Notes under the pieces: model-generated | Databases searched by the model: none | What the model was told of the DNA's origin: nothing | Seen by the model: only the letters and a program-made list of their open reading frames with translations | In this document: positions 54,348-63,959 of the stretch, in pieces | How positions within the stretch are numbered: the stretch's first letter is position 1 | Layout of the letters: the number at the start of each line of letters is the position of its first letter | Position numbers and translations under genes: made by a program | Assembly (NCBI GenBank): GCA_964493205.1 | Contig: CAZBMJ010000006.1 | Location: forward strand, 17,775-81,774 | DNA from: CAZBMJ01 sp964493205 | GTDB lineage: Bacteria > Myxococcota > UBA727 > JABDBI01 | Reading direction: 5' to 3' | DNA length: 64,000 bases

Positions 54348-56478
54348 CAATTACGGGCACAATAACTAGGGCTACTACGCTCATAAGTTTAATCAAAATA
54401 TTTAATGAAGGACCAGAGGTATCTTTAAATGGATCACCCACAGTATCGCCTGTAACAACTGCCGCATGCCTTAGCGAACCCTTACCTGTATTATTTTCTT
54501 TGCTTTTTACTTCTTCCTCAATTTGCTTTTTAGCATTATCCCAAGCACCGCCTGAGTTAGACATAAAAATAGCTAAAAGCACACCTGAGGCAGTAGAACC
54601 TGCAAGTAAGCCCCCTAGAACTAAACCATTTCTATCCATAAGCCCTGCCACTACAGGAACCACAATAGCCAATAAACCTGGCAAGATCATCTCTCTTAAG
54701 GCTGCTTTAGTGGAAATATCAACACATTTAGCATGATCTGCCTTGGCCGTACCTTCCATAAGTCCTGGTATTTCTTTAAATTGCCGACGAACTTCTTTGA
54801 TCATATCAAAAGCGGCCTTACCCACTGCTTTCATGGCTAATGCTGAAAATAAAAATGGTAACATGGCTCCAATAAAGAGCCCAACCATTACTTGGGGTTG
54901 GCTTACGTCAATAACAATTTCAGAAGGACTTTTGCCTAAAATCATTCCCAATTGGGTTTGATAAGCACTAAATAAAGCAAAAGCAGTTAATGCCGCCGAT
55001 CCAATAGCAAAGCCTTTACCAATGGCAGCTGTAGTATTACCCACTGCATCAAGACTATCGGTTCGTTCACGAACTTGTGGATCAAGCCCGGCCATTTCAG
55101 CAATTCCACCAGCATTATCAGCAATGGGTCCATAAGCATCCACTGCTAGCTGTATACCCGTAGTAGAAAGCATACCTAGAGCAGAAATAGCTATTCCATA
55201 AAGGCCAGCCATTTTGTAAGCTGCAATAATAGCAATACAAATCAAAATAATTGGTATGGCAGTAGAACGCATGCCTACAGCAATACCTGAAATAATAACT
55301 GTGGCCGGACCAGTAGAGGCTGACTCTACAATTTCGTTTACAGCAGGTTTATTTTTGGCACAATAATATTCCGTGATAAAGCCAACTCCAATACCGGCTA
55401 TGAGTCCTGCTGCCATAGCTCCAAATAAGCCCCATTTTTGATAGATCATGCTGCCGCCTGGAATATAGAACCAGTCAGGCAAATAAAAATGAATAGCAAC
55501 AGCTGAACCCAAAAGCATTAAGATCCCTGCTGAATAAGTTCCCATATTTAAGGCTTTTTGTGGGTCACCTTTTTCAGTAGTTCTCACAAAAAAAGTTCCC
55601 AAAATAGAAGCAATAATACCAATAGCTGCTAAAATAAGGGGTAAATAGACAAATAACAACGTTTTTTCTAAGCCCAAAACTTTTTCACCAGATAGATTTA
55701 CGGCGTTGAGCGTCGCGCCAATGATCATGCAAGAAATAATAGCACCAACATAAGACTCGAATAAATCAGCTCCCATACCGGCTACATCGCCCACATTATC
55801 GCCTACGTTATCGGCAATAACTGCTGGATTTCTTGGATCATCTTCTGGAATACCCGCTTCTATTTTACCAACTAAATCAGCTCCAACATCAGCTGCTTTA
55901 GTATAAATACCCCCCCCCACTCGAGCAAATAACGCTATGGAAGAAGCTCCCATGGAAAAACCTGATAAAATTACTAAAACATCTTCCAGATGACTATCGC
56001 CTGAGAGCCCTGGAATATGTTGGTAAACAAAGAATAACCCGCTTAAGCCTAAAATTCCCAAACCCACAACGCTCATACCCATAACACTGCCGCCAGAAAA
56101 GGCGATATTTAAAGCTTTAGGCAGACTTTGAATAGCTGCAGCAGTAGTTCTAACATTGGCAGATGTAGCGACTCTCATGCCAAAATAACCAGCTAAAGCT
56201 GAGGTTAGTGCGCCCATAACAAAGGCCGTGGCTTGTAACATCAAAATGGGTTTTCCCATATGAGACAAACTTAAAAGCACTGCCACAGCCACAATAAATA
56301 CAGCCAAAAGCCTATATTCACGTTTTAAGAATGCCATAGCTCCATCACGGATGCTTTGGGCTATTTCTTTCATGACATCATTGCCAGAAGAGGCCTGTTT
56401 AATAGAGTTGCTTTTTAAAGCTGCAAAAACTAAGGCTAAAATACCTGATAAAGAGGTAAGATATAAAACCATGTCCAT
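54322..56478 (-). CDS. hppA: Membrane-bound proton/sodium-pumping pyrophosphatase
   Basis: A 718-aa protein with about 16 membrane helices. The pyrophosphate-binding block reads [20 protein letters not shown], followed by [20 protein letters not shown]. It couples pyrophosphate hydrolysis to ion pumping and so saves energy. The motif [10 protein letters not shown] has Ala where K+-independent enzymes have Lys (GNTTKA), which predicts a K+-dependent enzyme. Whether it pumps H+ or Na+ cannot be read from this alone. It is convergent with the ATPase gene and divergent from rsfS. Confidence 0.95.
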   Translation of the reverse strand: MDMVLYLTSLSGILALVFAALKSNSIKQASSGNDVMKEIAQSIRDGAMAFLKREYRLLAVFIVAVAVLLSLSHMGKPILMLQATAFVMGALTSALAGYFGMRVATSANVRTTAAAIQSLPKALNIAFSGGSVMGMSVVGLGILGLSGLFFVYQHIPGLSGDSHLEDVLVILSGFSMGASSIALFARVGGGIYTKAADVGADLVGKIEAGIPEDDPRNPAVIADNVGDNVGDVAGMGADLFESYVGAIISCMIIGATLNAVNLSGEKVLGLEKTLLFVYLPLILAAIGIIASILGTFFVRTTEKGDPQKALNMGTYSAGILMLLGSAVAIHFYLPDWFYIPGGSMIYQKWGLFGAMAAGLIAGIGVGFITEYYCAKNKPAVNEIVESASTGPATVIISGIAVGMRSTAIPIILICIAIIAAYKMAGLYGIAISALGMLSTTGIQLAVDAYGPIADNAGGIAEMAGLDPQVRERTDSLDAVGNTTAAIGKGFAIGSAALTAFALFSAYQTQLGMILGKSPSEIVIDVSQPQVMVGLFIGAMLPFLFSALAMKAVGKAAFDMIKEVRRQFKEIPGLMEGTAKADHAKCVDISTKAALREMILPGLLAIVVPVVAGLMDRNGLVLGGLLAGSTASGVLLAIFMSNSGGAWDNAKKQIEEEVKSKENNTGKGSLRHAAVVTGDTVGDPFKDTSGPSLNILIKLMSVVALVIVPVIAKYGLDLF

Positions 56479-56611
56479 CTAATTGTGCTCCACATAAGTA
56501 TGCGAAATGATTAACGGATTGCTTTTTAGCGGTCAAGCCTTGTGTATAAACAATAAATATGCCATACCTGCTCTACTGTGTTTAATCTAAAAAAATAAGA
56601 AGATATAATTT

Positions 56612-56992
56612 ATGTTTAAAAAAACTACTATAAATGAGCTTGATAGCGATTTAGAAATTGTTAATGCCGCTAAGGATTGTGCGCTTGCTGCAATGGATAA
56701 AAAAGCCTCAGATATTTTAATACTCAATGTTTCAGAACTTACTTCTTACACAGATTACTTTGTTATTTGTTCAGCAGAAAGTGAAAGACAAGTTCTAGCT
56801 ATAGTAAATAATGTTCAAGATGAAATGGTAAAAAAAGGCAAAAAAGCCAGCAGCGTAGAAGGCCTAGCTTCTTCTTCATGGGTATTATTAGATTTTGGTA
56901 GTATCATTTTTCATTGTTTCACTCAAAGCGCTCGTGAATATTATGACTTAGAAGGCTTATGGATTGATTCCAAAAAAGTCGATTTTGAATGA
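56612..56992 (+). CDS. rsfS: Ribosomal silencing factor RsfS
   Basis: A 126-aa RsfS/Iojap protein. DILILNVSELTSYTDYFVIC and SSWVLLDFGSIIFHCFTQSA, followed by REYYDLEGLW, are the conserved family blocks. RsfS binds ribosomal protein L14 and blocks subunit joining when nutrients are short. It overlaps rlmH by 4 bases (ATGA), the common rsfS-rlmH arrangement, and both precede dnaA. The promoter region lies between it and the divergent hppA gene. Confidence 0.94.
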   Translation: MFKKTTINELDSDLEIVNAAKDCALAAMDKKASDILILNVSELTSYTDYFVICSAESERQVLAIVNNVQDEMVKKGKKASSVEGLASSSWVLLDFGSIIFHCFTQSAREYYDLEGLWIDSKKVDFE

Positions 56993-57429
56993 AAATATTG
57001 GTTTTAATGCCTAGTAAAAAAACCTCTTCTGATTTATTTATTTGTTCTGGCATAGATTACTTATCAAAACTTAGCATTCCTTTTTGCGCTGATTATAAAT
57101 TTATTGATCCAAAAATCAAAAGAAAAGAAGAAGAAACTTTATTATATAAACTAAGTGAAGGTTTTTTTAGAGTAGCACTCGATGAGAATGGCAAAAATTT
57201 ATCTTCAAAAAATTTTTTATTATTTTTAAATAAAATTAATTTAAGTAATACTAAAATCTGTTTTATCGTAGGTGGAGCTTTTGGTTTAAATAAAGAATTT
57301 GTTAACAACTGTGATGCTCAATTATCTTTATCGGCTATGACTATGCCTCATAGGATGGCTTTTTTAGTTTTATGTGAACAATTATTTAGAGCTTCTCAAA
57401 TAAATTTAGGCACTGCTTATCACAAGTAA
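56989..57429 (+). CDS. rlmH: 23S rRNA pseudouridine-1915 N3-methyltransferase RlmH
   Basis: A 146-aa SPOUT-fold enzyme. CFIVGGAFGLNKEFVNNCDA, the cofactor-binding knot, and LSLSAMTMPHRMAFLVLCEQ with the C-terminal YHK are RlmH features. It methylates pseudouridine 1915 in helix 69. The ending INLGTAYHK deviates from the usual KGxPYHK. It is translationally coupled with rsfS. A hairpin and T-run follow the gene. Confidence 0.9.
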   Translation: MKILVLMPSKKTSSDLFICSGIDYLSKLSIPFCADYKFIDPKIKRKEEETLLYKLSEGFFRVALDENGKNLSSKNFLLFLNKINLSNTKICFIVGGAFGLNKEFVNNCDAQLSLSAMTMPHRMAFLVLCEQLFRASQINLGTAYHK

Positions 57430-57450
57430 AGAATTTTATTTTGCTGCCAA

Positions 57451-57502
57451 AGAGATTGCTCCATTGCTAAAACCTATGAATGTTTGCTAAAAAGTAATCT
57501 CT
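57451..57502. other. Inverted repeat between rlmH and dnaA
   Basis: AGAGATTGCT (57451-57460) and AGTAATCTCT (57493-57502) pair over ten bases with one G-T pair, with a 32-base loop. A T-rich run (CTTTTTTTATTTTTATTTTTG) follows about seven bases later. It could be an rlmH terminator or dnaA leader structure. Confidence 0.45.
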
Positions 57503-57604
57503 ATAAAAACTTTTTTTATTTTTATTTTTGTAAAGCTTAAGAGTTTGTTTTATGCTTACAGTTTATTTAAGATGTTTTATATATTTGCTTTAAGGAACTT
57601 TTGT

Positions 57605-59116
57605 ATGGTCGCAATAAAAGAAACTACTGAGCGCAAAACTGCTCCTCAAGAAAGCCTCGAGCAAGATAGTAATAATCAAGAAGCAATAGATCTTCTTGAA
57701 AAGACTATAAGCTTATTAAAAAGACGCTTAAGTTTTTTTGTTTGGCAAGGATTTTTTGAACCTATAAAAGCTCTTAGTTTAATAAATGATCAACTAACTC
57801 TACAAGCTCCAAGTTCCTTTCATAAAAATTGGGTGATGGATCATTATTTACCAGAACTTATTGCCGCAGCCTCAGAATCTTATGGCAAAACTATTAAAGT
57901 AATAATTAATTCTAGCGCTGATTCCAATAAAAAGGAACGGCTTACTCTAAAGTCTGAAATTAAAACTAAAAAAATAACTAAACCAGAAATAGAAGTAAAA
58001 CTTGAATTACCAAAAAGTTCTATGCCCACCTTGTCAATATCTTCTTCAAATGAAGTTATTAGAGAACTTGATACTCAAATTATTAATAAAAATTCTAAAA
58101 GCGAAACATATACTTTTGATACTTTTGTTCAAGGACCATCTAATCACATGGTTTTTGAAGCTGCTCATTCGGTGGCTGAATATCCAGGTACACAATTTAG
58201 CCCTTTATTTATTTTTGGTACTGTTGGCTTAGGCAAAACTCATTTATTACACGCCATACGACTTCGAGCTAAAGAAAAAGACCCTACCTTAAGAATTGTT
58301 TATTTATCTGCAGAAGCATGGGTAAATTCTTATGTACAGGCTATTAGAGAAAGAAAATTTGATTCATTTAGAACCTATTATCGTAACTCTTGCGATATTT
58401 TGCTCATAGACGACATTCAATTTCTTGCAGGTAAAGATGCCAGCCAAGATGAATTTTTTCATACTTTTAATAGCCTTCACGAAGCAAAAAAACAAATAGT
58501 AGTTACCTCTGATAAATATCCTCACGAAATAGAAGGCTTAGAAGAACGATTACAAACAAGGTTATCTTGGGGTCTCATTGCTGATATTAGACCTCCTGAA
58601 ATAGAAACAAGATTGGCTATTTTACATAAAAAATCTTGCGCATTAAATTTAGCTCTAGATAAAGAAGTTTTTGATTATCTCGCCACTAATTTAACAAACT
58701 CAGTACGAGAACTTGAAGGTGCGCTATTGAGAATTTCTGCCTTCGTAAAACTTTCTAACATGCCAATTACTATATCTCGAGTTAAAGAAATTATTTCACC
58801 AGTAATCAAAAGAAAAGCTATGGTAGTTTCTTGGCAAAAAGTATGTGATGTAGTTTCTAATTATTATGACTTAAGGCCAGTAGATATAATTGGAAAATCT
58901 AGACAAAAACAAATAGTTTTTGCCCGTCAAGTAGGTATGTCTTTGTGTCGATCTTTATTATCCATGAGCTTACCTGAAATAGGAAGAGTTTTTGGTGGAC
59001 GAGATCATACCACTGTTTTATCGTCGGTAAGAAAAATCGATCGATGCAAAAAAATGGATGTATCGGTGCAATCTTTACTTCACAAATTAGAAAATAAAAT
59101 TATTTCTTTGAATTAA
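57605..59116 (+). CDS. dnaA: Chromosomal replication initiator DnaA
   Basis: About 503 aa from the ATG at 57605 (AAGGA eight bases upstream); the frame runs 20 codons further upstream but without a ribosome site. Domain I (LSFFVWQGFFEPIKALSL) is followed by a variable linker, then the AAA+ domain with Walker A FGTVGLGKTHLLHAI (about residue 203) and Walker B CDILLIDDIQFLAGK. The DNA-binding domain IV has GGRDHTTVLSSVRKI (about residue 463). It opens oriC. No cluster of DnaA boxes is seen beside it, so the origin is elsewhere. It stands next to rsfS-rlmH, an unusual neighbourhood. Confidence 0.96.
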   Translation: MVAIKETTERKTAPQESLEQDSNNQEAIDLLEKTISLLKRRLSFFVWQGFFEPIKALSLINDQLTLQAPSSFHKNWVMDHYLPELIAAASESYGKTIKVIINSSADSNKKERLTLKSEIKTKKITKPEIEVKLELPKSSMPTLSISSSNEVIRELDTQIINKNSKSETYTFDTFVQGPSNHMVFEAAHSVAEYPGTQFSPLFIFGTVGLGKTHLLHAIRLRAKEKDPTLRIVYLSAEAWVNSYVQAIRERKFDSFRTYYRNSCDILLIDDIQFLAGKDASQDEFFHTFNSLHEAKKQIVVTSDKYPHEIEGLEERLQTRLSWGLIADIRPPEIETRLAILHKKSCALNLALDKEVFDYLATNLTNSVRELEGALLRISAFVKLSNMPITISRVKEIISPVIKRKAMVVSWQKVCDVVSNYYDLRPVDIIGKSRQKQIVFARQVGMSLCRSLLSMSLPEIGRVFGGRDHTTVLSSVRKIDRCKKMDVSVQSLLHKLENKIISLN

Positions 59117-59121
59117 ATAAC

Positions 59122-59586
59122 ATGTTTTTACCATCCGCAAAAGTTATTATTAGACATCCCCAGGATAAAGAATTGCTACTTTTGATTAAGCGCAATGTTC
59201 ATGGGGTAATTACGTATGAACCTGCTGGTGGAAGAGTCGAAATCAATTATGATACTTTAACTGCTGAAAATTTAGAAGAATGCGCCATAAGAGAAGTCAA
59301 AGAAGAAGTGGGCGTTTTTATATCTATAGATTCATATTTAGCAAGCTATTCATTCTTCTGGCCACACGATTTAACAAAATGTAGTTTATATTCTGTTTTT
59401 GTAGGCACTTTTTTAGAAAATGACTCAACATTTACCGGTAATGGCGATAATGATGACTGGCCAATAGAGCCAGTATGGGTAAGATACAAAGACATACTTT
59501 CAAAAAAATTTATTCTTAACCCAGCCCATAAAGGCCTTGAAGAAATAGTTTTTAAATACTTACTCTCTAACCTGACCATCCCCTAA
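59122..59586 (+). CDS. Nudix hydrolase
   Basis: A 154-aa protein 5 bases after dnaA. The Nudix core reads AENLEECAIREVKEEVGVFI, giving E-x7-REVxEEVGV, but the usual Gly sits further upstream in GGRVEINYDTL. The box therefore has an insertion between Gly and the first Glu. Nudix enzymes cleave nucleoside diphosphates linked to another moiety; the substrate is not predictable. The 3' end overlaps proA by 27 bases, convergently. Confidence 0.82.
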   Translation: MFLPSAKVIIRHPQDKELLLLIKRNVHGVITYEPAGGRVEINYDTLTAENLEECAIREVKEEVGVFISIDSYLASYSFFWPHDLTKCSLYSVFVGTFLENDSTFTGNGDNDDWPIEPVWVRYKDILSKKFILNPAHKGLEEIVFKYLLSNLTIP

Positions 59587-60819
59587 TGCAATCCATTTAT
59601 AGGTAGTAATTTCGTTAAGCCCTACTGGGCCACGAGCGTGAAGCTTATCGGTACTAATACCAATTTCGCCCCCAAGTCCAAACACACTACCATCACTAAA
59701 TCTGGTGGAAGCATTCACATACACCACTGCAGAATCTACTAGACGACAAAATAAATTTTGAGCAGATTTATTACTAGTAATAATAGCATCAGAATGATGA
59801 GATCCAAAATGATTAATATGATTTATCGCTTCATTACTATCACTAACTATTTTAATAGAAACTATTAAATCCAAATACTCGCTAGACCAGTCTTTTTCGC
59901 AAGCTTTTTGTATAGTGGGAAGAATTTTAAGCGTTTGTTCATCACCACGCATTTGTACTTGTGCATCAGTAAATTTTTTATATAACAACGGCAAAAATTT
60001 TTCGCCAATATTTTTATGTACTAAAATAGTTTCTACGGCATTACATACCGCTGGTCTTTGGCATTTTGCATTATAACAAATACTTAGCGCCATTTCTACA
60101 TCAGCATTCTCGTCAATATAAACATGACAAATACCTTTATAGTTTTTAAGTACAGGTATAGTAGAACAGGATTTTACTGCATTAATTAACCCTTCACCAC
60201 CTCTGGGTATAATTAAATCAATATATTTATCTTGCTTACATAAAATAGTTACGGCTTCTTTATTGGTAATTTTAATCATTTGTACAGTATTTAAAAAGCC
60301 TGTATGCCGTTGTAAAACTTGCTCAATAAGATTCATAATTGCTAGGTTAGAATGCTTTGCCTCACTTCCACCACGCATAATAACAACATTACTACTTTTT
60401 ATACACAAGGCGGCTATATCTGTTATGACATTAGGTCTAGACTCAAAAATTACACTTATTACACCGATAGGAACTCTTATTTTTTTTAATTTTATATTAT
60501 TTGTTAAAACTTTATTAGTAATAGCTTTACCTATTGGATCTGGCATATTTGCAATATCATTAATATTTTTAATCATATTATCTATTACTATATCACTTAA
60601 AATTAATCTGTTGATTAAAGCTTTAGGCAGATCCGCTTCTTTAGCCTCTTGTTGATCAAGAAAATTTTGGGATTTAATAAAATCTCTTTCTTTATCTATA
60701 CTTTTAGCAATATCTAATAACACTGCATTTTTTTCTTGGGTATCCATGCTTGCAAGCATACAACTAGCTTTTTTAGCGTCAGTAGCTATTTGTATAATTA
60801 CTTCTTCTAAATTAGTCAT
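59560..60819 (-). CDS. proA: Glutamate-5-semialdehyde dehydrogenase (gamma-glutamyl phosphate reductase)
   Basis: A 419-aa aldehyde-dehydrogenase-fold enzyme. IRVPIGVISVIFESRPNVIT and VVIMRGGSEAKHSN are ProA blocks. The catalytic Cys lies in KCQRPAVCNAVETIL and the C-terminal FGLGGEIGISTDKLHARGPV is complete. It reduces gamma-glutamyl phosphate to glutamate-5-semialdehyde with NADPH, the second step of proline synthesis. It overlaps proB by 8 bases. The last step, proC, is not in the window. Confidence 0.95.
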   Translation of the reverse strand: MTNLEEVIIQIATDAKKASCMLASMDTQEKNAVLLDIAKSIDKERDFIKSQNFLDQQEAKEADLPKALINRLILSDIVIDNMIKNINDIANMPDPIGKAITNKVLTNNIKLKKIRVPIGVISVIFESRPNVITDIAALCIKSSNVVIMRGGSEAKHSNLAIMNLIEQVLQRHTGFLNTVQMIKITNKEAVTILCKQDKYIDLIIPRGGEGLINAVKSCSTIPVLKNYKGICHVYIDENADVEMALSICYNAKCQRPAVCNAVETILVHKNIGEKFLPLLYKKFTDAQVQMRGDEQTLKILPTIQKACEKDWSSEYLDLIVSIKIVSDSNEAINHINHFGSHHSDAIITSNKSAQNLFCRLVDSAVVYVNASTRFSDGSVFGLGGEIGISTDKLHARGPVGLNEITTYKWIALGDGQVRE

Positions 60820-61603
60820 CTTGGGCTTGCCTTATAATAGTGCCAATACTAGCTCCTGCAAAAACTTTAGTAATAACATTTCTTTCATAACCCGGAGCAA
60901 TAACTGCTATGCCGCCTATTTCCATAATATTACTTGCGGCCATAATTTTACTTTTCATGCCGCCCAAAGATAAGCCTTCTTGATGCTCAATAATTTGAGT
61001 TAAAATATCTTCATCAATGCGTTCAATAGTGTCTAGGACTTTTGTATGGCCATCTTTATAGGTTTTTACAAAGCCTGGAGCAGTTGTTAATAAAAGTAAA
61101 ACTTTAATATCCAAAAGCATGCCTAGCAACGAGGCTAACACATCGTTATCACCAAACTTAATTTCATCCACTGATACCGTATCGTTTTCGTTGATGATTG
61201 GTATTACTTGGTGACTCCATAAGGTATTAATGGTATTTTTAATGTTAATATTGCGAACTTTATTTTTAAAATCATCATAGGTGAGTAAAATCTGCGCTAC
61301 TTGTATATCAAGTTTGGCAAAGAGATCTTGATAAATACGCATCAAACGAATTTGGCCCACTGATGCGCACGCCTGTAATTCTGTAAGCAGCGTAGGCCGT
61401 TTACTAAAGCCCAAAGCCTGCATTCCACAACCAATAGCACCAGAAGAAACAAAAGCTATTTTTTTTTGTTGTTTATGTAAAGTAGCTATTTGGTGAACCA
61501 AATGCTCAATGTGCTCTTCATTAGGGCTGCCATTTTCATGCAATAAAATTTTTGAACCAATTTTGATAATCACTGTATCAGCTAATAAAAGTGTTTCTCT
61601 CAT
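60812..61603 (-). CDS. proB: Glutamate 5-kinase, short form without PUA domain
   Basis: A 263-aa amino-acid kinase. TVIIKIGSKILLHENGSPNE is the ATP-binding start, AFVSSGAIGCGMQALGF and IPIINENDTVSVDEIKFGDN form the glutamate site, and GGMKSKIMAASNIMEIGG is the nucleotide block. E. coli ProB is about 367 aa with a C-terminal PUA domain; it is absent here, so the enzyme is the short kinase-only form, which may lack normal proline feedback control. It phosphorylates glutamate. It lies 6 bases after fadD, so fadD-proB-proA may be one transcript. Confidence 0.93.
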   Translation of the reverse strand: MRETLLLADTVIIKIGSKILLHENGSPNEEHIEHLVHQIATLHKQQKKIAFVSSGAIGCGMQALGFSKRPTLLTELQACASVGQIRLMRIYQDLFAKLDIQVAQILLTYDDFKNKVRNINIKNTINTLWSHQVIPIINENDTVSVDEIKFGDNDVLASLLGMLLDIKVLLLLTTAPGFVKTYKDGHTKVLDTIERIDEDILTQIIEHQEGLSLGGMKSKIMAASNIMEIGGIAVIAPGYERNVITKVFAGASIGTIIRQAQDD

Positions 61604-61609
61604 TTTATT

Positions 61610-63391
61610 TTATCCTTGATACAGTTTTGATATTTCTTGTTCATATTTTTTAGTAACAAATTTTCTTTTAAGTTTCAACGTAGGGGTAAACTCGCCCGAA
61701 TCTATGGAGAATTCGTTATTTAATAAAGAAAACTTTTTAATCTGTTCTACAGAAGAGAGCTTGGAATTAATATTTTGTAAACTTTTATTGATTTCATTAA
61801 GAACTTTTTGGTTATTTTGCCATGAATTATTATCCATAGTAAAACCAAACTCTTCTTGTTTCTCTTTTAAACTATTAAAGTCAGGAGTAAAAAGTGCTGA
61901 TAAAAATTTTTGTTTATCACCAATTACCACTGCTGATTGAACAAAAGGAATACTAGTTAGCATATTCTCTATAGCGCTAGGAGAGATATTTTTACCGCCA
62001 GCAGTAATTAAAATGTCTTTTTTACGATCGGTAATATGCAAAAAACCTTGTTCATCAATTTGTCCAATATCTCCTGAATAAAGCCAGCCATCTATTAAAG
62101 TTTCCCTAGTGGCTGCCTCATCTTTGTAATACCCTAAAAATACTTGTGGTCCTTTTAGCAAAATTTCGCCGTCATCAGCTATTTTTAGTTGAGTATTTTC
62201 TAAAGCTTTCCCCACAGTTCCTATTTTTATATTCTTGGGATAATTTAAAGAAGTAGGACCGCTACCTTCTGATTGACCATAAATTTCATAAATAGGCATA
62301 TCGAGAGAACAAAAGAAATTTATAATATCTTTTGATAAAGGGGCTGCGCCTGATAAAAATATGCGAGTTTGTAAAAAACCAGATTTTTCTTTGATTTTTA
62401 AAATTAACGTTTTTCTGGCTATATTAGTAAAAAAATTAGTAATAAAGTCGCTATTTTTATTATCACATTTATTAATAAAATCTTTATAAATAAAATTCAT
62501 AAAAAATTTTATTATTGCTTTAAAAAATTTTCCTTTTTGCTCAAAACTTTTATTTAAGGATTCATAAATTTTTTCATATACTCTGGGAACACCAAAAAAT
62601 AAGGTAGGTCTTATTTGGCTTATTGCTTTATTAAGCATATCAAAGGACGGTAATAAATATGATTTTAAGCCACACTCAATAGGTGCATATACGCTAAACA
62701 TTTGTTCTGCCACATGAGCAAGTGGCAAATAAGATATACAGCGATCACCACCTTGGCAGTTATAAAGTTTAGAAACAGTTCTGGCACTAAAAGCAACGGC
62801 ATCATGAGATAGCATTACGGCTTTAGGATGAGCTGTTGTTCCTGATGTATAAATCATAGTGGCCACATCAGATTCTTTAATATGATTAAAGCGCTTATCT
62901 AGCTCAGCATCATTAATTGTTTTTCCCAAAGCCAAAAAATCACTGAACTTCATAACATTTTCTTGGCCTGTTTCGCCCTGCATTAAAATTACTAATTTAA
63001 CGTTTTTAGCTTCTTGTACTATGGGTTTTACTTGAGATAAGTAAGCACTTAAATGCTGTACTACTAAAATTTCAGCATCAGAATGATTTAAAACGTATAA
63101 AACTTCTTCTTTTGAGTTAGTTGGATAAATGCCTACACTGCTAGCACCCATATATTGGGCCCCCCAACAAGAAATCACCCATTCAACAGTATTAAAACCT
63201 AAAATAGCCACTTTGCTATTAGATGCTAAGTTTTGTGCTATTAAACCTTTAGCAAAGTCCCTAACTTGAGTATGAAAATTTTTAATAGTAAGCGGCTGCC
63301 AAAAATTATTTTTATAACTAAAGTAAATAGGCTCATTAGAATTTTGTTCAGCTTTAGTCTTTAACCGATCAAGACAGATATCTCTTACCAT
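61610..63391 (-). CDS. Long-chain acyl-CoA synthetase (AMP-forming)
   Basis: A 593-aa FAA1/FadD15-type enzyme. The AMP-binding loop reads MIYTSGTTAHPKAVMLSHDA, where TTGxPKG has become TTAHPKA at two Gly positions. SGAAPLSKDIINFF, YEIYGQSEGSGPTSLN and GWLYSGDIGQIDEQGFLHIT, followed by DRKKDILITAGGKNISP, are standard. It activates fatty acids to acyl-CoA via acyl-adenylate. In a host-associated cell it may take up host fatty acids for lipids. No beta-oxidation genes are nearby. A palindromic repeat region lies upstream. Confidence 0.93.
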   Translation of the reverse strand: MVRDICLDRLKTKAEQNSNEPIYFSYKNNFWQPLTIKNFHTQVRDFAKGLIAQNLASNSKVAILGFNTVEWVISCWGAQYMGASSVGIYPTNSKEEVLYVLNHSDAEILVVQHLSAYLSQVKPIVQEAKNVKLVILMQGETGQENVMKFSDFLALGKTINDAELDKRFNHIKESDVATMIYTSGTTAHPKAVMLSHDAVAFSARTVSKLYNCQGGDRCISYLPLAHVAEQMFSVYAPIECGLKSYLLPSFDMLNKAISQIRPTLFFGVPRVYEKIYESLNKSFEQKGKFFKAIIKFFMNFIYKDFINKCDNKNSDFITNFFTNIARKTLILKIKEKSGFLQTRIFLSGAAPLSKDIINFFCSLDMPIYEIYGQSEGSGPTSLNYPKNIKIGTVGKALENTQLKIADDGEILLKGPQVFLGYYKDEAATRETLIDGWLYSGDIGQIDEQGFLHITDRKKDILITAGGKNISPSAIENMLTSIPFVQSAVVIGDKQKFLSALFTPDFNSLKEKQEEFGFTMDNNSWQNNQKVLNEINKSLQNINSKLSSVEQIKKFSLLNNEFSIDSGEFTPTLKLKRKFVTKKYEQEISKLYQG

Positions 63392-63409
63392 ATTAAATGA
63401 GTCCTTATT

Positions 63410-63608
63410 TAACGTGAGTTCGAGTGATTCCTACGTACCGTGGCTTGTCCACGGTATCCAGAAAACTAATTCCTACAATTGTAAAAATTTAATTATCTGG
63501 ATGCCTCGCACAAGGCGTGGCACGTAGAAACGGGCTGAAAACGTAATTTGAACACCTGGATTTATTCAAAACTTATATTTCAGGTTTTCTTACGTCGAAC
63601 TCACGTTA
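63410..63608. repeat. MITE-like unit with 14-bp terminal inverted repeats
   Basis: TAACGTGAGTTCGA (63410-63423) and TCGAACTCACGTTA (63595-63608) are perfect inverted repeats enclosing about 170 bases, which include the family A palindrome at 63431-63527. No transposase frame lies inside. This could be a miniature inverted-repeat element or a nested hairpin. Confidence 0.65.
63431..63527. repeat. Palindromic repeat, family A, full copy
   Basis: Outer arms CTACGTACC and GGCACGTAG (one mismatch), inner CCAGA/TCTGG, and a left hairpin CCGTGG-CTTGT-CCACGG. It matches the copy at 2406-2506 in arms, centre and length. Confidence 0.85.
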
Positions 63609-63732
63609 TTTAGCGTATTTCATTTTAATATAGAAAGTTGGTTAGTTAATTGGCTTTCATATCCTTAGAATTATACATCTATTAAAAAATGTAACTACCA
63701 AGGTACTAGTGACATTGCTGCATTGATAACCT

Positions 63733-63773
63733 CCGTTCGCGGTGAGGAGTCGTTTTGACGACGTCTCGAACCG
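63733..63773. repeat. Palindromic repeat, family B, second copy
   Basis: CCGTTCG...CGAACCG ends, TGAGGAG and CGTCTCG middle, and tip GTCGT-TTTG-ACGAC. Compared with 19742-19786, the tip stem differs by paired changes that keep it base-paired. Confidence 0.7.
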
Positions 63774-63959
63774 TTTTCAATAATAATCTCTTTCAAAAAC
63801 TGCACGCCCACAACAGCACCTTGCATGAAATGAAGATTGGCGATATTGACCCATCAAGATTAAATACAGGATGTCGTTGTGAAACTACTACTAGTATCAA
63901 TAAGTTGGATGATGTTTTTTACTCAAAATGCTACAGGGCTTTTAAGTTTGTTCTTTCAT

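Noticed and set aside
57430..57604. Possible replication origin upstream of dnaA
   Set aside because: No DnaA boxes were seen there, only one inverted repeat and T-runs.
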